This document shows, piece by piece, positions 1 through 44,844 of a stretch of 64,000 nt of DNA. Position numbers and translations under genes: made by a program. Location: positions 3,534,001-3,598,000 of the forward strand of contig JAPXFQ010000831.1 in NCBI GenBank assembly GCA_028564705.1, written 5' to 3'. The DNA comes from Apricaphanius iberus (Eukaryota; Chordata; Actinopteri; Cyprinodontiformes; Aphaniidae). Each line of letters starts with the position of its first letter. Within the stretch, counting starts at the first letter, position 1. The notes under the pieces are model-generated. The model was not told where the DNA came from, ran no database searches, and worked only from the letters and a program-made list of their open reading frames with translations.

Positions 1-820
1 AGCGGTTATCGTTTAACCAAAGACAGCACGTGTTTGTGAGATTGATTAGCACACGTTTGAAGAAATCAAGATTTTACGCATCAGTCCTGACTTGTGAGAA
101 CAGTTTGATCTTATCTGCTCCAATTGAGCGGCTATTACTATTAAAACAGTCAGTCCAAACGCAATGAATTACGGGATAGGTTTGAGCGAGTTCTGGAGCA
201 TTTATATGCCCCCACCACCCCAAAGAGAAAACAAATTGGTATATATATATATATATATATATATATGAGTGCAGGATATTTGTGCTCAATGGTCAGCGAT
301 CGGAAGTCGGGGAACGTTCTCACAACACGTATCTCATCTGAAGTCGGGCGTGAGAAGGTCTGCTGACATGCAATTAAGAGTATAGCGGATTCGACCGCCA
401 CTGGAGCCTTGGTTCTGGAAGTAAAACGGCTTAAACCCAATCACTGTGCCACTATAAGATGTAATATTTTGTCTCTTTAATGTGTAAGTCTTTGCTTTAT
501 GCATTGTCTTGTGCACACTGTCCACGTTTGTAGCTTCTTCCAAGCTGTGAGCTGCCAGTGTTAAGTATGGGGGGGACGTTTCCGGCCAATGAAAGGGCCG
601 CAAAAAGCATAGCTTATTTGTCACTGGAATGTCCCTCGAAAATTTTGGACATGACAGTAAAAGAACGACTCCATATATCCCAGGATCACATTATTTATTT
701 ATTTATTTTTTTTTTTTTGCATTTCTGTTTTTCTAAGATGATATTGTTGACAAATCTGAGGATTGAACACATCCAAAGTCTTGCCCTTGACCCGGGATTA
801 ATTTGGCTCATTGCATTTAT
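1..820. other. Upstream region of SYNCRIP, no coding exon seen
   Basis: I see no convincing coding exon here. It holds a (TA)n microsatellite near 240-266, T-rich runs near 690-718, and a polypyrimidine/AG acceptor at 820-821 just before the SYNCRIP start exon. The acceptor implies that at least one 5' untranslated exon lies upstream, either in this stretch or outside the window. Short open frames on both strands lack splice signals and look random. Confidence 0.5.
240..266. repeat. (TA)n microsatellite
   Basis: About 13 uninterrupted TA dinucleotides. It lies upstream of SYNCRIP and generates a spurious Tyr-Ile open frame on the minus strand. Confidence 0.9.
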
Positions 821-836
821 ACAGATTTCTGGAGAC

Positions 837-3800
837 ATGGCCACAGAACATATAAATGGAAATGGTCCAGAAGAGCCAATGGACACCACTGCTGCAGTTA
901 CCCATTCTGAGCACTTCCAGACTTTATTAGAAGCTGGTTTACCACAGAAAGTTGCTGAAAAACTAGATGAAATTTACATAGCAGGTAAGGCATTATGAAT
1001 ACACTTGCATATCCAATATGCAATTCTTTGTATGAACTCATGCATGTATTGTCATTTCTGAATGGGGGAATTGGGATCCTGAAGCAACTTTTTGTGGTTT
1101 CCAACCAAAATGGGTACTGCAGTGCTTCAAAATATTCAATTATAAGCCATCAATGATTAAAATGTGTAGTAAAAACAGAATTTCCATCCCCAACACGGTG
1201 TCTTGATGAATAAATTCTTTGTTTTGATGACCTCGCCCAGGCGTGCGGTTAATTTATCATAAAGTTTCTACATCCAGAGGATTTTAGATTTTTAGCTTAG
1301 ATTTCAGATACGTTTTCTTTGGGAGGGGTTTATTATAAAGTGCTAGTTTGGCCCAGATGGGGCTGAAACCGAAACAATGGCAGCAGCTGTCCGGTGTGTC
1401 TGCCTCGGACAGGTGATGGCCTCTCCATAGAGGAGAACTTGTATTCTGTTCCAGTTTAAAAACTCCCATACCCTAGTATGAAAGCGTCACAGCATATCAG
1501 ATTGCACTTTTGCATGTTGTGATTATTTCTAAACTGTGGTGGTTGCAGCATAGATGTAGGGTTTTCCACTACTTCCATTTGATGAGGCTTTTGTAGTTAA
1601 CCCCCCCTTTTCTACTTGTCAATGATTTATTAATAATGCATCAAAGGAGCTGCTGTAGACATGTTTGCACACTGCGTTCTTTTCATGCGTCCCACAGGTG
1701 GTGAAAGTTTTCAGTGTGTATTCTTGGTAGCACATTTCTCTGTCGTCCGTCCTGCAGGCTTGGTGTCACACAGTGATTTAGATGACCGAGCGATCGAGGC
1801 TCTGAAAGAATTCAACGAGGAAGGTGCTCTCCAAGTCCTTTTACAATTCAAGGACAGCGACCTCTCACATGTTCAGGTAAGCGCCACATGTTGCTGCTTT
1901 GTTATGAAAACAAACTGCTTTGTTTGTGCAAATCGAATGACCAGGTTTTAGTGTTGCATCACTTAATTCATAATCGCATCTGTAGAAATAAAACCGTATG
2001 CTGTTGCAGCTCTTTTTTCGTGAGTGGTCTAAATGACAGAAAAAAGCTGCTTCTTGTATGTCATGTTGGTTGTTTTTATTTCCTCCTGCTTGATTTTGTT
2101 CTTCTGTTTTCACAGAACAAAAGTGCCTTTCTTTGTGGCGTGATGAAGACTTACAGACAGAGAGAAAAACAAGGGACCAAAGTGTCGGACACCAACAAAG
2201 GACCAGATGAAGCCAAAATCAAAGTGAGAATCGATGCACTAAATCAATATAAGGGCGAATCTGTTTCGAATAATGAAAAATCATATGTTTAATTTTTTTT
2301 TTTTTTTAAGTGTACCTTGAATCCGTTTACTTTTAGGCTCTGCTGGAAAGGACTGGCTATACACTTGACGTGACAACAGGACAAAGGAAGTATGGGGGTC
2401 CTCCGCCAGAGTCTGCCCATCAAGGGGCGCAACCCACCATTGGTACAGAGGTACATAACCACTCATAATGATTATATATTGTTTCATTTTAGAAGTGTTT
2501 GGTGTCCAAATGATGAATACTTTGTTGTCTCCTGTAGTAACCAAGGTTACAGTGATGGTTTACCGCTAAGAGCTGAATGGATGCCTGTCCGCAAATGGCA
2601 TCCAAACTCCATCTATTCATGGCATTTTTAAATGAAACGACTATTCTTGTGTGTTCCGACAGATATTCGTAGGGAAGATTCCCAGAGACCTGTTTGAGGA
2701 TGAGCTGGTTCCGCTGTTTGAGAAAGCTGGCACCATCTGGGACCTGCGCCTGATGATGGATCCTCTCAGTGGCCTCAACAGAGGCTATGCCTTTGTCACT
2801 TACTGCACTAAAGAATCTGCACAGCAAGCTGTCAAATTGGTACGCACGCTCCACTGCGATCATGATACTTATTATTTTACTGAGACAAACTGAACATTGT
2901 GTAGCATCAACTGTGCTGATATATTCATAATTACACCTAGATTAGGATTAGGTTGCAGATATAGGATGGGAAAGTAACCACAACCAATAGTTTTTTCTTA
3001 TTTGTATTTTATCTAATTAGAATTTGATTTTAAGCTGTTTTTTACTCACCCACAGTGCAACAACAATGAAATTCGACCGGGTAAACACATCGGCGTATGC
3101 ATTTCTGTGGCCAATAATAGACTGTTTGTTGGCTCCATCCCCAAGAGTAAAACAAAAGAGCAGATAGTTGAAGAATTTGCTAAAGTTACAGGTGAGTCCA
3201 TTTTTCTGTGTAGCTCAGCAGTATTTATGTAGTTTCATACTTATTTTCCCCATTTGTTGCAGATGCAGCTTTTACTGTATTAAATGTATTTGCTTCTTGA
3301 GTTATTATTACAAATATTTCTTAACAGTTTAGATTAAAACGAAATTGTCTTTATGTTTATATTTGACGTTTTCTAACTAAATGTATACATTAAAAAAATG
3401 ACTACAGTGACTCGAAGCGTTAAAAGCTTTCATTATACATGATATACCTCTGATTATGTTGTAATATTTGTTTTTAGACACTTTGGTCCATCTCAAATGT
3501 TTATTGTAAGCATGTTTTGCCTAAAAGTTACTCACAGCTTCTCTTTTCCCTGCTTTTTGTCTCTGCAGAAGGTCTAAATGATGTCATATTATACCACCAG
3601 CCAGATGATAAGAAGAAGAACCGAGGCTTCTGCTTCCTGGAGTATGAAGACCACAAGACGGCGGCTCAGGCTCGCCGCAGACTCATGAGTGGAAAGGTCA
3701 AGGTGTGGGGAAATGTGGTCACGGTGGAATGGGCCGACCCAATTGAGGACCCAGATCCAGAAGTCATGGCTAAGGTACGCCACAGAGATTAATACAGGTT

Positions 3801-5787
3801 ACACAAGAAGCCATATTAATGTGTCCAAATTATCTCTTGAATTTGTAAAAAAATAATAAAAATCCTGTTTTGTTGTTTTTTTTTAAGGTCAAGGTGCTGT
3901 TTGTGAGGAATTTAGCGAGCAATGTTACAGAGGAGATGCTTGAAAAAACATTTAGTCAGTTTGGAAAGCTGGAGAGAGTGAAAAAGTTGAAAGACTACGC
4001 CTTCATTCACTTTGAAGAGAGAGATGGTGCTGTGAAGGTACGAAACCAACGACTTTGTAATGAAAGTTGCAAACAATCATATATAAAACATGTCAAAAAT
4101 AGAAAATCCTTGATTGTTTTTTCTTTTCTTTTTTTTTCAGGCTTTAGCTGAGCTCAACGGCAAAGAACTGGAAGGAGAGCAGATTGAAATAGTGTTTGCC
4201 AAGCCCCCTGACCAGAAGAGGAAAGAACGCAAAGCCCAGAGACAAGCCGCCAAAACGCAAATGTAAGCAAGAACAATGCTACTCAGGCTAGCTTTGGCAG
4301 CATGTAATTAACAGAGCTCCTCTGTTAAACGCCACTGAGAAGCTGTTTTATTCTTCTCCTAACGCTTCTGCCAAAATCACACGTGTAACCGTCAAATCAC
4401 AAGATTACACCTTTACATATACTACAGTGTCAAACATTGAGTTGAATCTCAATCTTTCCTCGTAGGTATGATGAATACTATTATTACGGGCCACCTCACA
4501 TGCCGCCACCCACAAGAGGCAGAGGAAGAGGTGGGAGGGGCGGCTATTCTTACCCTCCTGATTACTACGGCTATGAAGATTATTACGATTACTATGGATA
4601 TGATTACCACAACTACCGGGGCGGCTACGAAGACCCCTACTACGGCTATGACGACTACCAAGGGTCTGTGCGAGGAAGAGGAGCCAGAGGAGGCGTTCGT
4701 GGAGGTGCCAGTCAGACCAGAGGCCGTGGTGCTATCACACCAAGGGGCCGATTGGGCTTCACCCAACGCGGAGGCCTTGGATCAATCAGAGGTACGTGGA
4801 GGTTGATGGGGCAGGAACGGTTTTCATTATGACTAAAGGAGCTTTCATACACACAGAGGGAACAAGACAGGGCTTCATGTTGACAAGAAAGGACAGAGAA
4901 ATAAACTGGTGTAAGTGATGTCTTTATCGGGAAACACTAGAGGGAGACAATTCCAAGTATTCTAATTCTAATATCCTGATTCTAAAAATTCAAAAAATTG
5001 GCAGTGTAGGAAAAAAAATGAAGTACGAAAAACAAATATCAAACTTAAACTACAGATGTTAAAAGTCTGAATATAATTACTAGAATTTTCACAAAATTTG
5101 TCAGTGTAGTGGAAAAAAGCAGAAACGGATATCAAAACTAAAGTCAGTTAAAATCTACATTTTTGTTTAAACTGGTATAGAATTTCATCAAATTATAGAT
5201 GTTACTACTACTACAGATGTTAAATCAAATAATTATACTTACTAGAACTTGTCTTGAAGCAAAAACAAAAAGATTAGTCTTAAGTTTGCTTTTAGAAACA
5301 TGCAATGATCTGGGCTGCCCTTAGATCTAAAGGTGGTTTAATAAATTGAAGATGCATAAAATTAATCATTAATAAAAGCTACGGTGAATCCAAGCACATA
5401 CTTTAGGAGAAAAAGAATGTGAAGTCTTTTTGGTCGGTTTCTAATTGTCAAAAGAAGTATGTTAAAGAAATCTGTCAGTAATGTATTCTAGGAGTTCTAA
5501 AAGCTTAGATTGGATTGAGGGAAAACATTCAGACTCTGGAAGTCGTAAGGGGATTCAAAATCTCCTGGTAGTGTTTTAGTATGAGATAAAAACCTTGAAA
5601 TAGAATCAAAGGAAGAAAGTTTGTTAAAAAAGGGGCCCATATGGACTGGTTTTGTAATGGCTAAAGCATATTAATAGAAAAATAGACTTCAATGTGAGTA
5701 TTTCTGTCTAATATGACGCGTTTCTTGATCTAACGGTCAGATTTTTCTAATGGTCCAGCAGGGAAACGGGGCCGAGGGCGTTCCTGA
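837..5787 (+). CDS. syncrip: SYNCRIP / hnRNP Q, RNA-binding protein (11 coding exons)
   Basis: Coding exons: 837-984, 1758-1876, 2116-2223, 2337-2450, 2663-2839, 3056-3191, 3569-3774, 3888-4037, 4141-4262, 4466-4791 and 5759-5787. Joined they give about 544 residues, and all introns are GT-AG with matching phase. The start [18 protein letters not shown] follows hnRNP Q closely. Order: acidic N-terminal domain (about 20-110), RRM1 (about 163-240, [19 protein letters not shown]), RRM2 (about 243-325, [11 protein letters not shown]), RRM3 (about 338-408, [16 protein letters not shown]) and an RGG/YYGYDY-rich tail (about 448-535). The family binds mRNA and acts in splicing, translation control, mRNA stability and microRNA sorting, in nucleus and cytoplasm. 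The tail reads [16 protein letters not shown] by the seen splice. Longer hnRNP Q isoforms exist in other vertebrates, so alternative ends are likely. Teleosts may carry a syncripl paralogue, and I cannot tell the two apart here. Confidence 0.95.
2663..4037 (+). CDS. syncrip: SYNCRIP exons 5-8, the three RRM block
   Basis: Exon 5 (2663-2839) carries the RNP2 and RNP1 motifs of RRM1, the latter read as RGYAFVTY. Exon 6 (3056-3191) ends RRM1 and opens RRM2 (LFVGSI). Exon 7 (3569-3774) has the RRM2 RNP1-like [10 protein letters not shown] and the linker [14 protein letters not shown]. Exon 8 (3888-4037) starts RRM3 ([15 protein letters not shown]), which finishes in exon 9. The aromatic residues expected to stack on RNA bases are present in all three, so the RNA-binding core looks intact and under constraint. 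Confidence 0.93.
4466..4832 (+). CDS. syncrip: SYNCRIP RGG-box exon 10 with intron read-through end
   Basis: This exon encodes the Tyr/Gly-rich stretch [19 protein letters not shown] and several RGG/RGR repeats used for low-specificity RNA binding and arginine methylation in the family. The donor AGAG|GTACGT lies at 4791/4792. If the intron is retained, the frame continues [13 protein letters not shown] and stops at 4832, giving an alternative end. Splicing to 5759 gives the shorter AGKRGRGRS end instead. Confidence 0.8.
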
Positions 5788-7310
5788 CCAGTCCCAGTGG
5801 AGACTGACTCGATGTGTGGGTTTACACCATAAGCTGCAATGGATGTTGAAATGATGAGAGCGACGACAAACGGTCCCGTGAAATTCAAGCCTTATAGAAG
5901 AAGGAAGAAGAAACATCTCTCCTCCAGCCATTTTTATTTTTGCTCCTCCATCCCCTGAAACTGTCACCCTAAAAGAAAAAAGAAAAATATGATTGGAAGA
6001 TTTTTGAATATACCCATCTCAGCCTCTTTGCTCTGCCTCCCTCTATGTCGCCCTGGGTTACAGGGCTCTATGAATTGCCCTTACAATCTCCCCCTTCCCC
6101 GTCCCCGAACATGCCATTTAAAAAAACAAAAAAAGAAAAAAAAAGAAAAAATAATTATTGAAGAAATTGCACTTTTTAAGTTGTTTAGGTTTGAAGTGGC
6201 TCAAATGAGCTTGATGATATTGTATATTTTTGTGCTAATCGCAATTTTTATTGTCGGAATATCCATGTTATCGTTTGATCTGGATGTTTGAAATAGAACA
6301 TTTGCAGGTTTCTAGGGTGTACCCACCTGGCATGGATAAGTCAGGCATTCCAGGAAAGTGGTTCTTTTCAGAACTAGTCTTTAAGGGTTGGTTGACTACC
6401 TCAGTACAGAGGACTAAACTACCCGGCCTGTACTGTAAATAGGGAAACTATATAGATGGAAGCAGGGCTCGTTTTCAAACAAAATATGCACAAGGGCTGC
6501 AGCGCTAAAACGATGTACTTAATGTAATATACTCCTTTTAGCTGCAGCTCTGCAGGCTGTAAACAGTCAAGCTGGGCATGCAAAACAATCTCATATGATG
6601 AGTCTGAACGAGCCCTGCTTTTATCCTATTTTGAACTGAATTAGCTGCCTTGCTTCTTCAGAGTATGTAGTTACTGGTTGTATAGTTTTTCGGAAAATGT
6701 TACGTTTTGTAAAGGCTTGAAATCAAAGGCATCCCAATGCCTTTTGATTTAGAAAAAAAAAAAAAAATTTAAGGCCCTGCAGTGTCCCTTTTGTGCCACT
6801 GTTTTACTCCGATGGGTTTTTTCTATCCATGAAACGCATTTTTTTTTCAAACGCCATCAGAATAATGTCAACAAACTGAGCGTCAACCATCATGTAAAAT
6901 CATAATTCATCTCGAACGATCCCTTCCTGCATCATAGGACGGCGTCTGTAGAAGATCTCGAAGGTTTGCCTCTGGATGACTGATTTGCCATATTTTCCAG
7001 TCAGTACGCATGTGTGCCTAACTATGATTCTTGGAAGGGATCCCAGACCCACAGTGGTAGAAGGGATACTGCAGTGAATTTGTTTCCAACTATAGCATAA
7101 AGGAAACTGTTTGTCAATCCCAGTTTTCTATACAGTTAACTCCCTCAGTAAAAAACATAACCACCTTTTTGGAAGAAAAAAAAACATGTTAGCAGTTTTA
7201 AACTTGTTGGTGGCCAACAACATTTTTTGCATTCCTGCAAATAAATTGTTTTATACTGTAAAATGGAGGTGAGTGTAACTTATTTTTGTAATAAAGTTTT
7301 TGATTTCTAT
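5788..7310 (+). other. syncrip: SYNCRIP 3' untranslated region
   Basis: After the stop at 5785-5787 there is an AT-rich, ORF-poor stretch with long T and A runs. It ends near two AATAAA signals at 7240-7245 and 7290-7295. It contains a 14-bp inverted repeat (6460-6473 with 6607-6620) that could pair in the transcript. The exact cleavage site is not visible; the end given is inferred from the second signal. Confidence 0.65.
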
Positions 7311-7339
7311 CTGTGTCTTACTCTCTGGGTAATTGATTT

Positions 7340-7455
7340 TCTTCCCTCTGTGTGCGTGGGTTCTCTCTGGGTACTCCGGCTTCCTCCCACAGTCCAGAAA
7401 CCTGATTGGGTTCCATGGTCGCCGTTAGCTGGCAGCCCGCCTCTCACCCAATAAC
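7340..7455 (+). repeat. Truncated SINE-like repeat, middle part
   Basis: The segment from GCGTGGGTTCTCTCTGGG through CTCCGGCTTCCTCCCACAG matches the body of the fuller copies at 48376-48727 and 61171-61443. The tRNA-like head and the GGATGG tail are missing. The remainder has diverged. Confidence 0.6.
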
Positions 7456-8551
7456 TAGTGGTTCACACAAGTGCTGGGTATTGATTCAGATTTCAGTTTA
7501 AGAGTTAGAATCGATTAGTATTTGATATTGACATGGGTCAGTGCTATTAAAACTTTTATTTGTTAATTATATGGCTGCAATGCAGTGACGCAACACTTGG
7601 TAACAGTTCACTGGGGAAAACTATCAGCCCTTATAGACCTGGCCGTCTTGACATTACCTTTTGCTTTTTAATTTTTTTTCTGTAAACTAGGGATTCAGGA
7701 ATACCATTGTTTTTCAATGTACCAATGTTTTTTTGCTAATACGGAGTATCAATCCCAATAATTTTACAACACAACAAAATATGCAATGAATTAATATGGT
7801 TTTTATTTTCTTTGCTTGTTACAAAAAATTATGGTGAATTTGATCAATAAAATTTTAATAAACATAATCACACAAAAATCAAGAGAAATATAACGTTTTT
7901 ACAGAGTTTCCACATTTTAAGTACCAGTTCATTGTATCAGTTAACCAATAAGAGTACATTAGAACGGTATTGGTGCATTGTGCAATCGTAAATTGAAGTG
8001 ATTCGATTCTTAGAATAAAAAAACAGTCCGAATTGATTTAAAAAAATGTATTTTCAACATGACTAATTCATGTATTTTAAACTTACATTTATGTAAAATG
8101 CATGGTCCACAGTGCACGCTGTCCTGCATGTTATGTTTCCCTGCTTCAACACACCCGATTCAAATGCTGGCAGTTCAGTAAAAGCCTGTTTATCAGGAAT
8201 CCGTTGAAATCAGGTGTACTGAAGCAAAGAAACACCTAAAAAGACGCAGGGCTGTGTGCCCTGAAGACCAGGGTTGGGAAAACTTCCTTTTAGAACAGTG
8301 ACTCATCAACTTTCAAGCTTTTGACTGTTTGCACAGGTAAAATGTGACTGGGGTCATGACCTCAACTCTTGATCAAGCATGCAGGAATTTTTAATGGTAC
8401 AATGACGATACAGCCAACACCAAAAGCAAATAACATGTTTATTTGTTTTTTGTAATTTTCAAGTCCCTTTTTAGTTTTAGCAACATTCCTACAATGCACA
8501 TGCTTTTCTAATAGTAATTTCTCGTATTTAGGCTGGGAACTAATGCTTAGA

Positions 8552-8640
8552 GCAGCGTTTCTCAACCGAGGGTACATGTACCTCTAGTGGTATGTGAGCA
8601 CATTACAGATGGTACGTGGAAATATTTTATATTAAATATA
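8552..8640 (+). mobile_element. hAT-like terminal fragment
   Basis: It begins CAGCGTTTCTCAACCGAGGG and continues with the 'GTACATGTACCTCTAGTGGTA' style seen in hAT/Charlie termini. No matching opposite end was found, so this is a fragment. Confidence 0.5.
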
Positions 8641-8699
8641 TATATATGTATTAAAAAAACAAGTTTGATTGTGTTATGCCTAATGAATACCCAAATAAA

Positions 8700-9080
8700 T
8701 ACCGAATCCAGCATAGGAGCAGCCTAGACACCCCAAAACATCACTGCTCTAAAAGAGATCTGCATGGAGGAATGGGCCAAAATACCAGCAACATTGCGTG
8801 AAAACCTTGTGAAGACTTAGAGAAAACGTTTGACTTCTGTCATTGCCAACAAAGGGTATATAACAAAGTATTGAGTTTAACGTTTGTTATTGACCAAATA
8901 GCCTATTTTCCACCATAATTTGCACATTAGGCAGACCATGTGGTTTTCTGGATTTTTTTTCCTCATTTTGTATGTCATAGTTGAGGTACAGCTATGATGA
9001 AAATTACAGGCCTCTCTTGTCTTTTTTTATGTTTGAGAAGTTGTACAATTGGTGGCTGACCAAATACTTATTTGCCCCGC
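8700..9080 (+). mobile_element. Tc1-like transposon remnant (3' part)
   Basis: A degenerate reading of the transposase C-terminus is visible (EEWAKIPA then a VIANKGY-like motif), followed by a terminal repeat ending in 'GGTGGCTGACCAAATACTTATTTGCCCC'-type sequence. There is no open frame, so it is dead. A second copy of the same terminal repeat follows at 9265-9410. Confidence 0.65.
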
Positions 9081-9264
9081 TGGTTTAAAAAAAAAAAGGT
9101 TTAAAACAATTACTGTCCATGTGAGCCATCTTCTCTGTGTTGCCAACCATGAAAATGCCAATAAAACACATAACTTATGATTGAAATGTGAGGGGGTAAA
9201 TAGCAAAAGTTTCACCAGTGTTCATGTTGTTTGCTTGTGTCTTTTGCATTTAATCTAATAATTA

Positions 9265-9410
9265 GACAATGTGATTTTCTGGATTTTTTCCCTCATTTTG
9301 CCTCTCATACTTGACTTATACCTATGATAAAAATAACAGACCGCTCTAATCTTTTTAAGTGGGAGAACTTTAACAATAGGTGGCTGAATAAATACTTTTT
9401 TTTTGCCCCG
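9265..9410 (+). mobile_element. Second Tc1-like terminal-repeat copy
   Basis: This is a diverged direct repeat of 8930-9080: GATTTTCTGGATTTTTTCCC..., then a GTGGCTGAATAAATACTT end. It is either the end of another element or a tandem duplication of the previous one. Confidence 0.55.
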
Positions 9411-9441
9411 ATGGATGGATGGATGAATGGATGGATGGATA
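9411..9441. repeat. (GGAT)n microsatellite
   Basis: About eight ATGG/GGAT units with one ATGA interruption, directly abutting the Tc1-like end. Confidence 0.85.
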
Positions 9442-9639
9442 CATCCTTTGGGATGAGTTCAGACAGTCAACCTGATAAATAAATGTATTTTATAATAATT
9501 ATTATCGATATAAATAAAACAATTCTGTAAAACTGAAAGCTTATTTGGTTCTTTTGTTGAAATATCACATTTTCAATACATGTCTGAACATTTGGCTCAA
9601 AATGTAAATGTTGCAAGATGAGGGAAAACAATGGATGCA

Positions 9640-10078
9640 AAAGGAGGGCGGAGTATTTGTGTTTGCTGGGACAGAACTACGGCGCAGCGCGGTGACATCA
9701 CGCGTCTCCGGTGTTGACATCCAGGCAGCAGCCCCTCGATGAGCGGACAGCACCGCAGCCATTAGCCGGACCCTGGCGTCCATGAGCCGCACAGCGCTCT
9801 CTGCAGAAGCCATGCTGCGTGATCCTAACCCTGACAGCTGTGAGCGGCCACCACGCCTGCGCTGATCACCCGACCAGGGGGCCTTTTTGTGTCTTTTTTT
9901 CCCCTTCTTCTTCTTCTGCACATTCACTCTTCGTGCCTTCTGCTGAAGATCAACCGCTTCATCGGCCGCAAACTGGCCGTAAGTGTTGGACTAATAAATC
10001 GCTGCAGAAGAACGTTAACTTTAATCGGAGCCGCTGCAGCGTGTTTTTATGCTCATGGTAACATAAAGTAGGGGGAAG
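9640..10078 (+). promoter_or_regulatory. snx14: SNX14 promoter/leader, GC-rich, with uORF
   Basis: This is a GC- and CpG-richer island in AT-rich DNA just before the SNX14 start. It includes a CRE-like TGACATCA near 9690 and no clear TATA box. An upstream ATG at 9782 opens a 27-codon frame that ends at 9865, in good GCC context near GCCATGCTG. A possible leader donor (CTGGCC|GTAAGT) lies near 9978. The transcription start is not determined. Confidence 0.55.
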
Positions 10079-43512
<33,434 letters not shown>

Positions 43513-44225
43513 AATGATGCGGAGTGAATGACCCAAGCTAACAGGGTGGACAGGAAGGAACTCGACTCGTCTGTTAGACCCGCATCCTGAGAGGCTTTTA
43601 GTCCTGGTGGACAACCCCAGGTTGTCTCAGCGTGGATCCTTAAGGACTTAACTCATTGGTCCGCTGTGGGCGTCAAACAGAAACTCTCTTCAGTGTCTTG
43701 AACAATGTTGTGACAAAATCATCAACATACTTTTGGTTTTTAGGCACACTGAGAGCAGAATATTGCCAAGATATTTTCTATTTACTGTGACTGAAATGAA
43801 GGGGAACTAAAGGTTCCATAGCAGGAATTTCTACATGTGTGACGTGAAAATTTGTCAAGCACTTTTAACGTCTAACCAGTTGTCCAATTGTTTTTGTGCT
43901 GAAATGTGAAGAGAAAACTGAAATTCTGGCTCTATCAGCGGTGTATGTTATGTATTTGCTGTAATCCCATTGTTATTTACAGTCAATTCGGAGCTCTCAG
44001 TTTTAAAAACAAAAATCTACCGCAGCTTTGCTCCTGCTATTTGTGGAAACAGTGAAGAATTTATTTTCAGACCCAACAGCTAGATAAAAAATACTGCAGC
44101 AGACTATAAGCAAGTTCTTTTTCTGTGAAGCCCGAGAAATATGCAATCAGAGAAGATATGAAGTGGATTGTGATAATCGATTCTCCCTGAATATTCCTAA
44201 TAAACTTGAAACAAAAATAAAATGT
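43513..44225 (+). other. snx14: SNX14 3' untranslated region
   Basis: After the TAA at 43510-43512 a 0.7-kb ORF-poor stretch leads to AATAAA at 44199-44204 and a second signal at 44216-44221, followed by A- and T-rich sequence. The exact cleavage site is inferred. Confidence 0.65.
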
Positions 44226-44429
44226 AAATAATTTAAAGGGTAGCAGTTTGGGTGTGTTTGTTTTCAGTTATCAGCTTTTTTTAGGTGTTTGAGTGATCCG
44301 AACAAGCTAAAAAAAATGGGTAGGTGAAGGTCTCGGGTGAGAAACCTAGACCTCCTTTTTGTTCAGCACATCTCTCGGCTCATTCTGGGGACTCTAACAG
44401 GCTTTAACAGGCTACAGATGTACAGTTAG

Positions 44430-44670
44430 GCAACAAAAGTATTCACAGCCTGACAAATTAATCTTTTAATTTGACTGACAGGTTGTAGGGTTCATATTTT
44501 TGAGCAGCACAGCCAGATTCCCAACATGGATCTGAGAGAATCTTTGGAGAAAGCTAAAGATTAGGGTTATGGCAAAGAGGCCTTCAACCTTCAGAGACAT
44601 GGAGCTCCACCAAAGATAAATCATCTGAATACCAGTGGAAAAAATCAAAAAGCTGTTCATATATTATTAT
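44430..44670 (+). mobile_element. Tc1-like fragment
   Basis: Strings such as CATGGAGCTCCACCAAAGAT and GATCTGAGAGAATCTTTGGA correspond to the region before the Tc1 DD34E end block. It is too decayed for a frame. Confidence 0.4.
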
Positions 44671-44844
44671 AATTAATTTCCAATATGTAATTTTGTCTTT
44701 TTTTTTTCTAAAACCAATATTTCCTAATCCTTTCAGAGATGCCATTCTTGTTTTCTATTGTGTTTTTTTAAATCACAAACTATTATAATTCATCATCAAA
44801 ATCTGCAGGCGATATGAATAATTTTGGGCAAAACCCCATCTCTC

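Larger units (their letters stand above)
7311..9640. other. SYNCRIP-SNX14 intergenic spacer, repeat-rich
   Basis: No gene is seen. It holds a truncated SINE-like repeat (7340-7455), a hAT-like terminus (8552-8640), two tandem Tc1-like 3' remnants (8700-9080 and 9265-9410) and a GGAT microsatellite (9411-9441). The rest is AT-rich unique-looking DNA. Confidence 0.6.

Noticed and set aside
1..560. Search for a snoRNA host (SNHG5-like) upstream of SYNCRIP
   Set aside because: Mammals have SNHG5 nearby, but no C/D box pair with flanking stem was found in this stretch.
4449..4806. Overlapping frames of 105 and 112 codons around the SYNCRIP RGG exon
   Set aside because: They are other-frame shadows of the Arg/Gly/Tyr repeats; the RGG frame matches the family.
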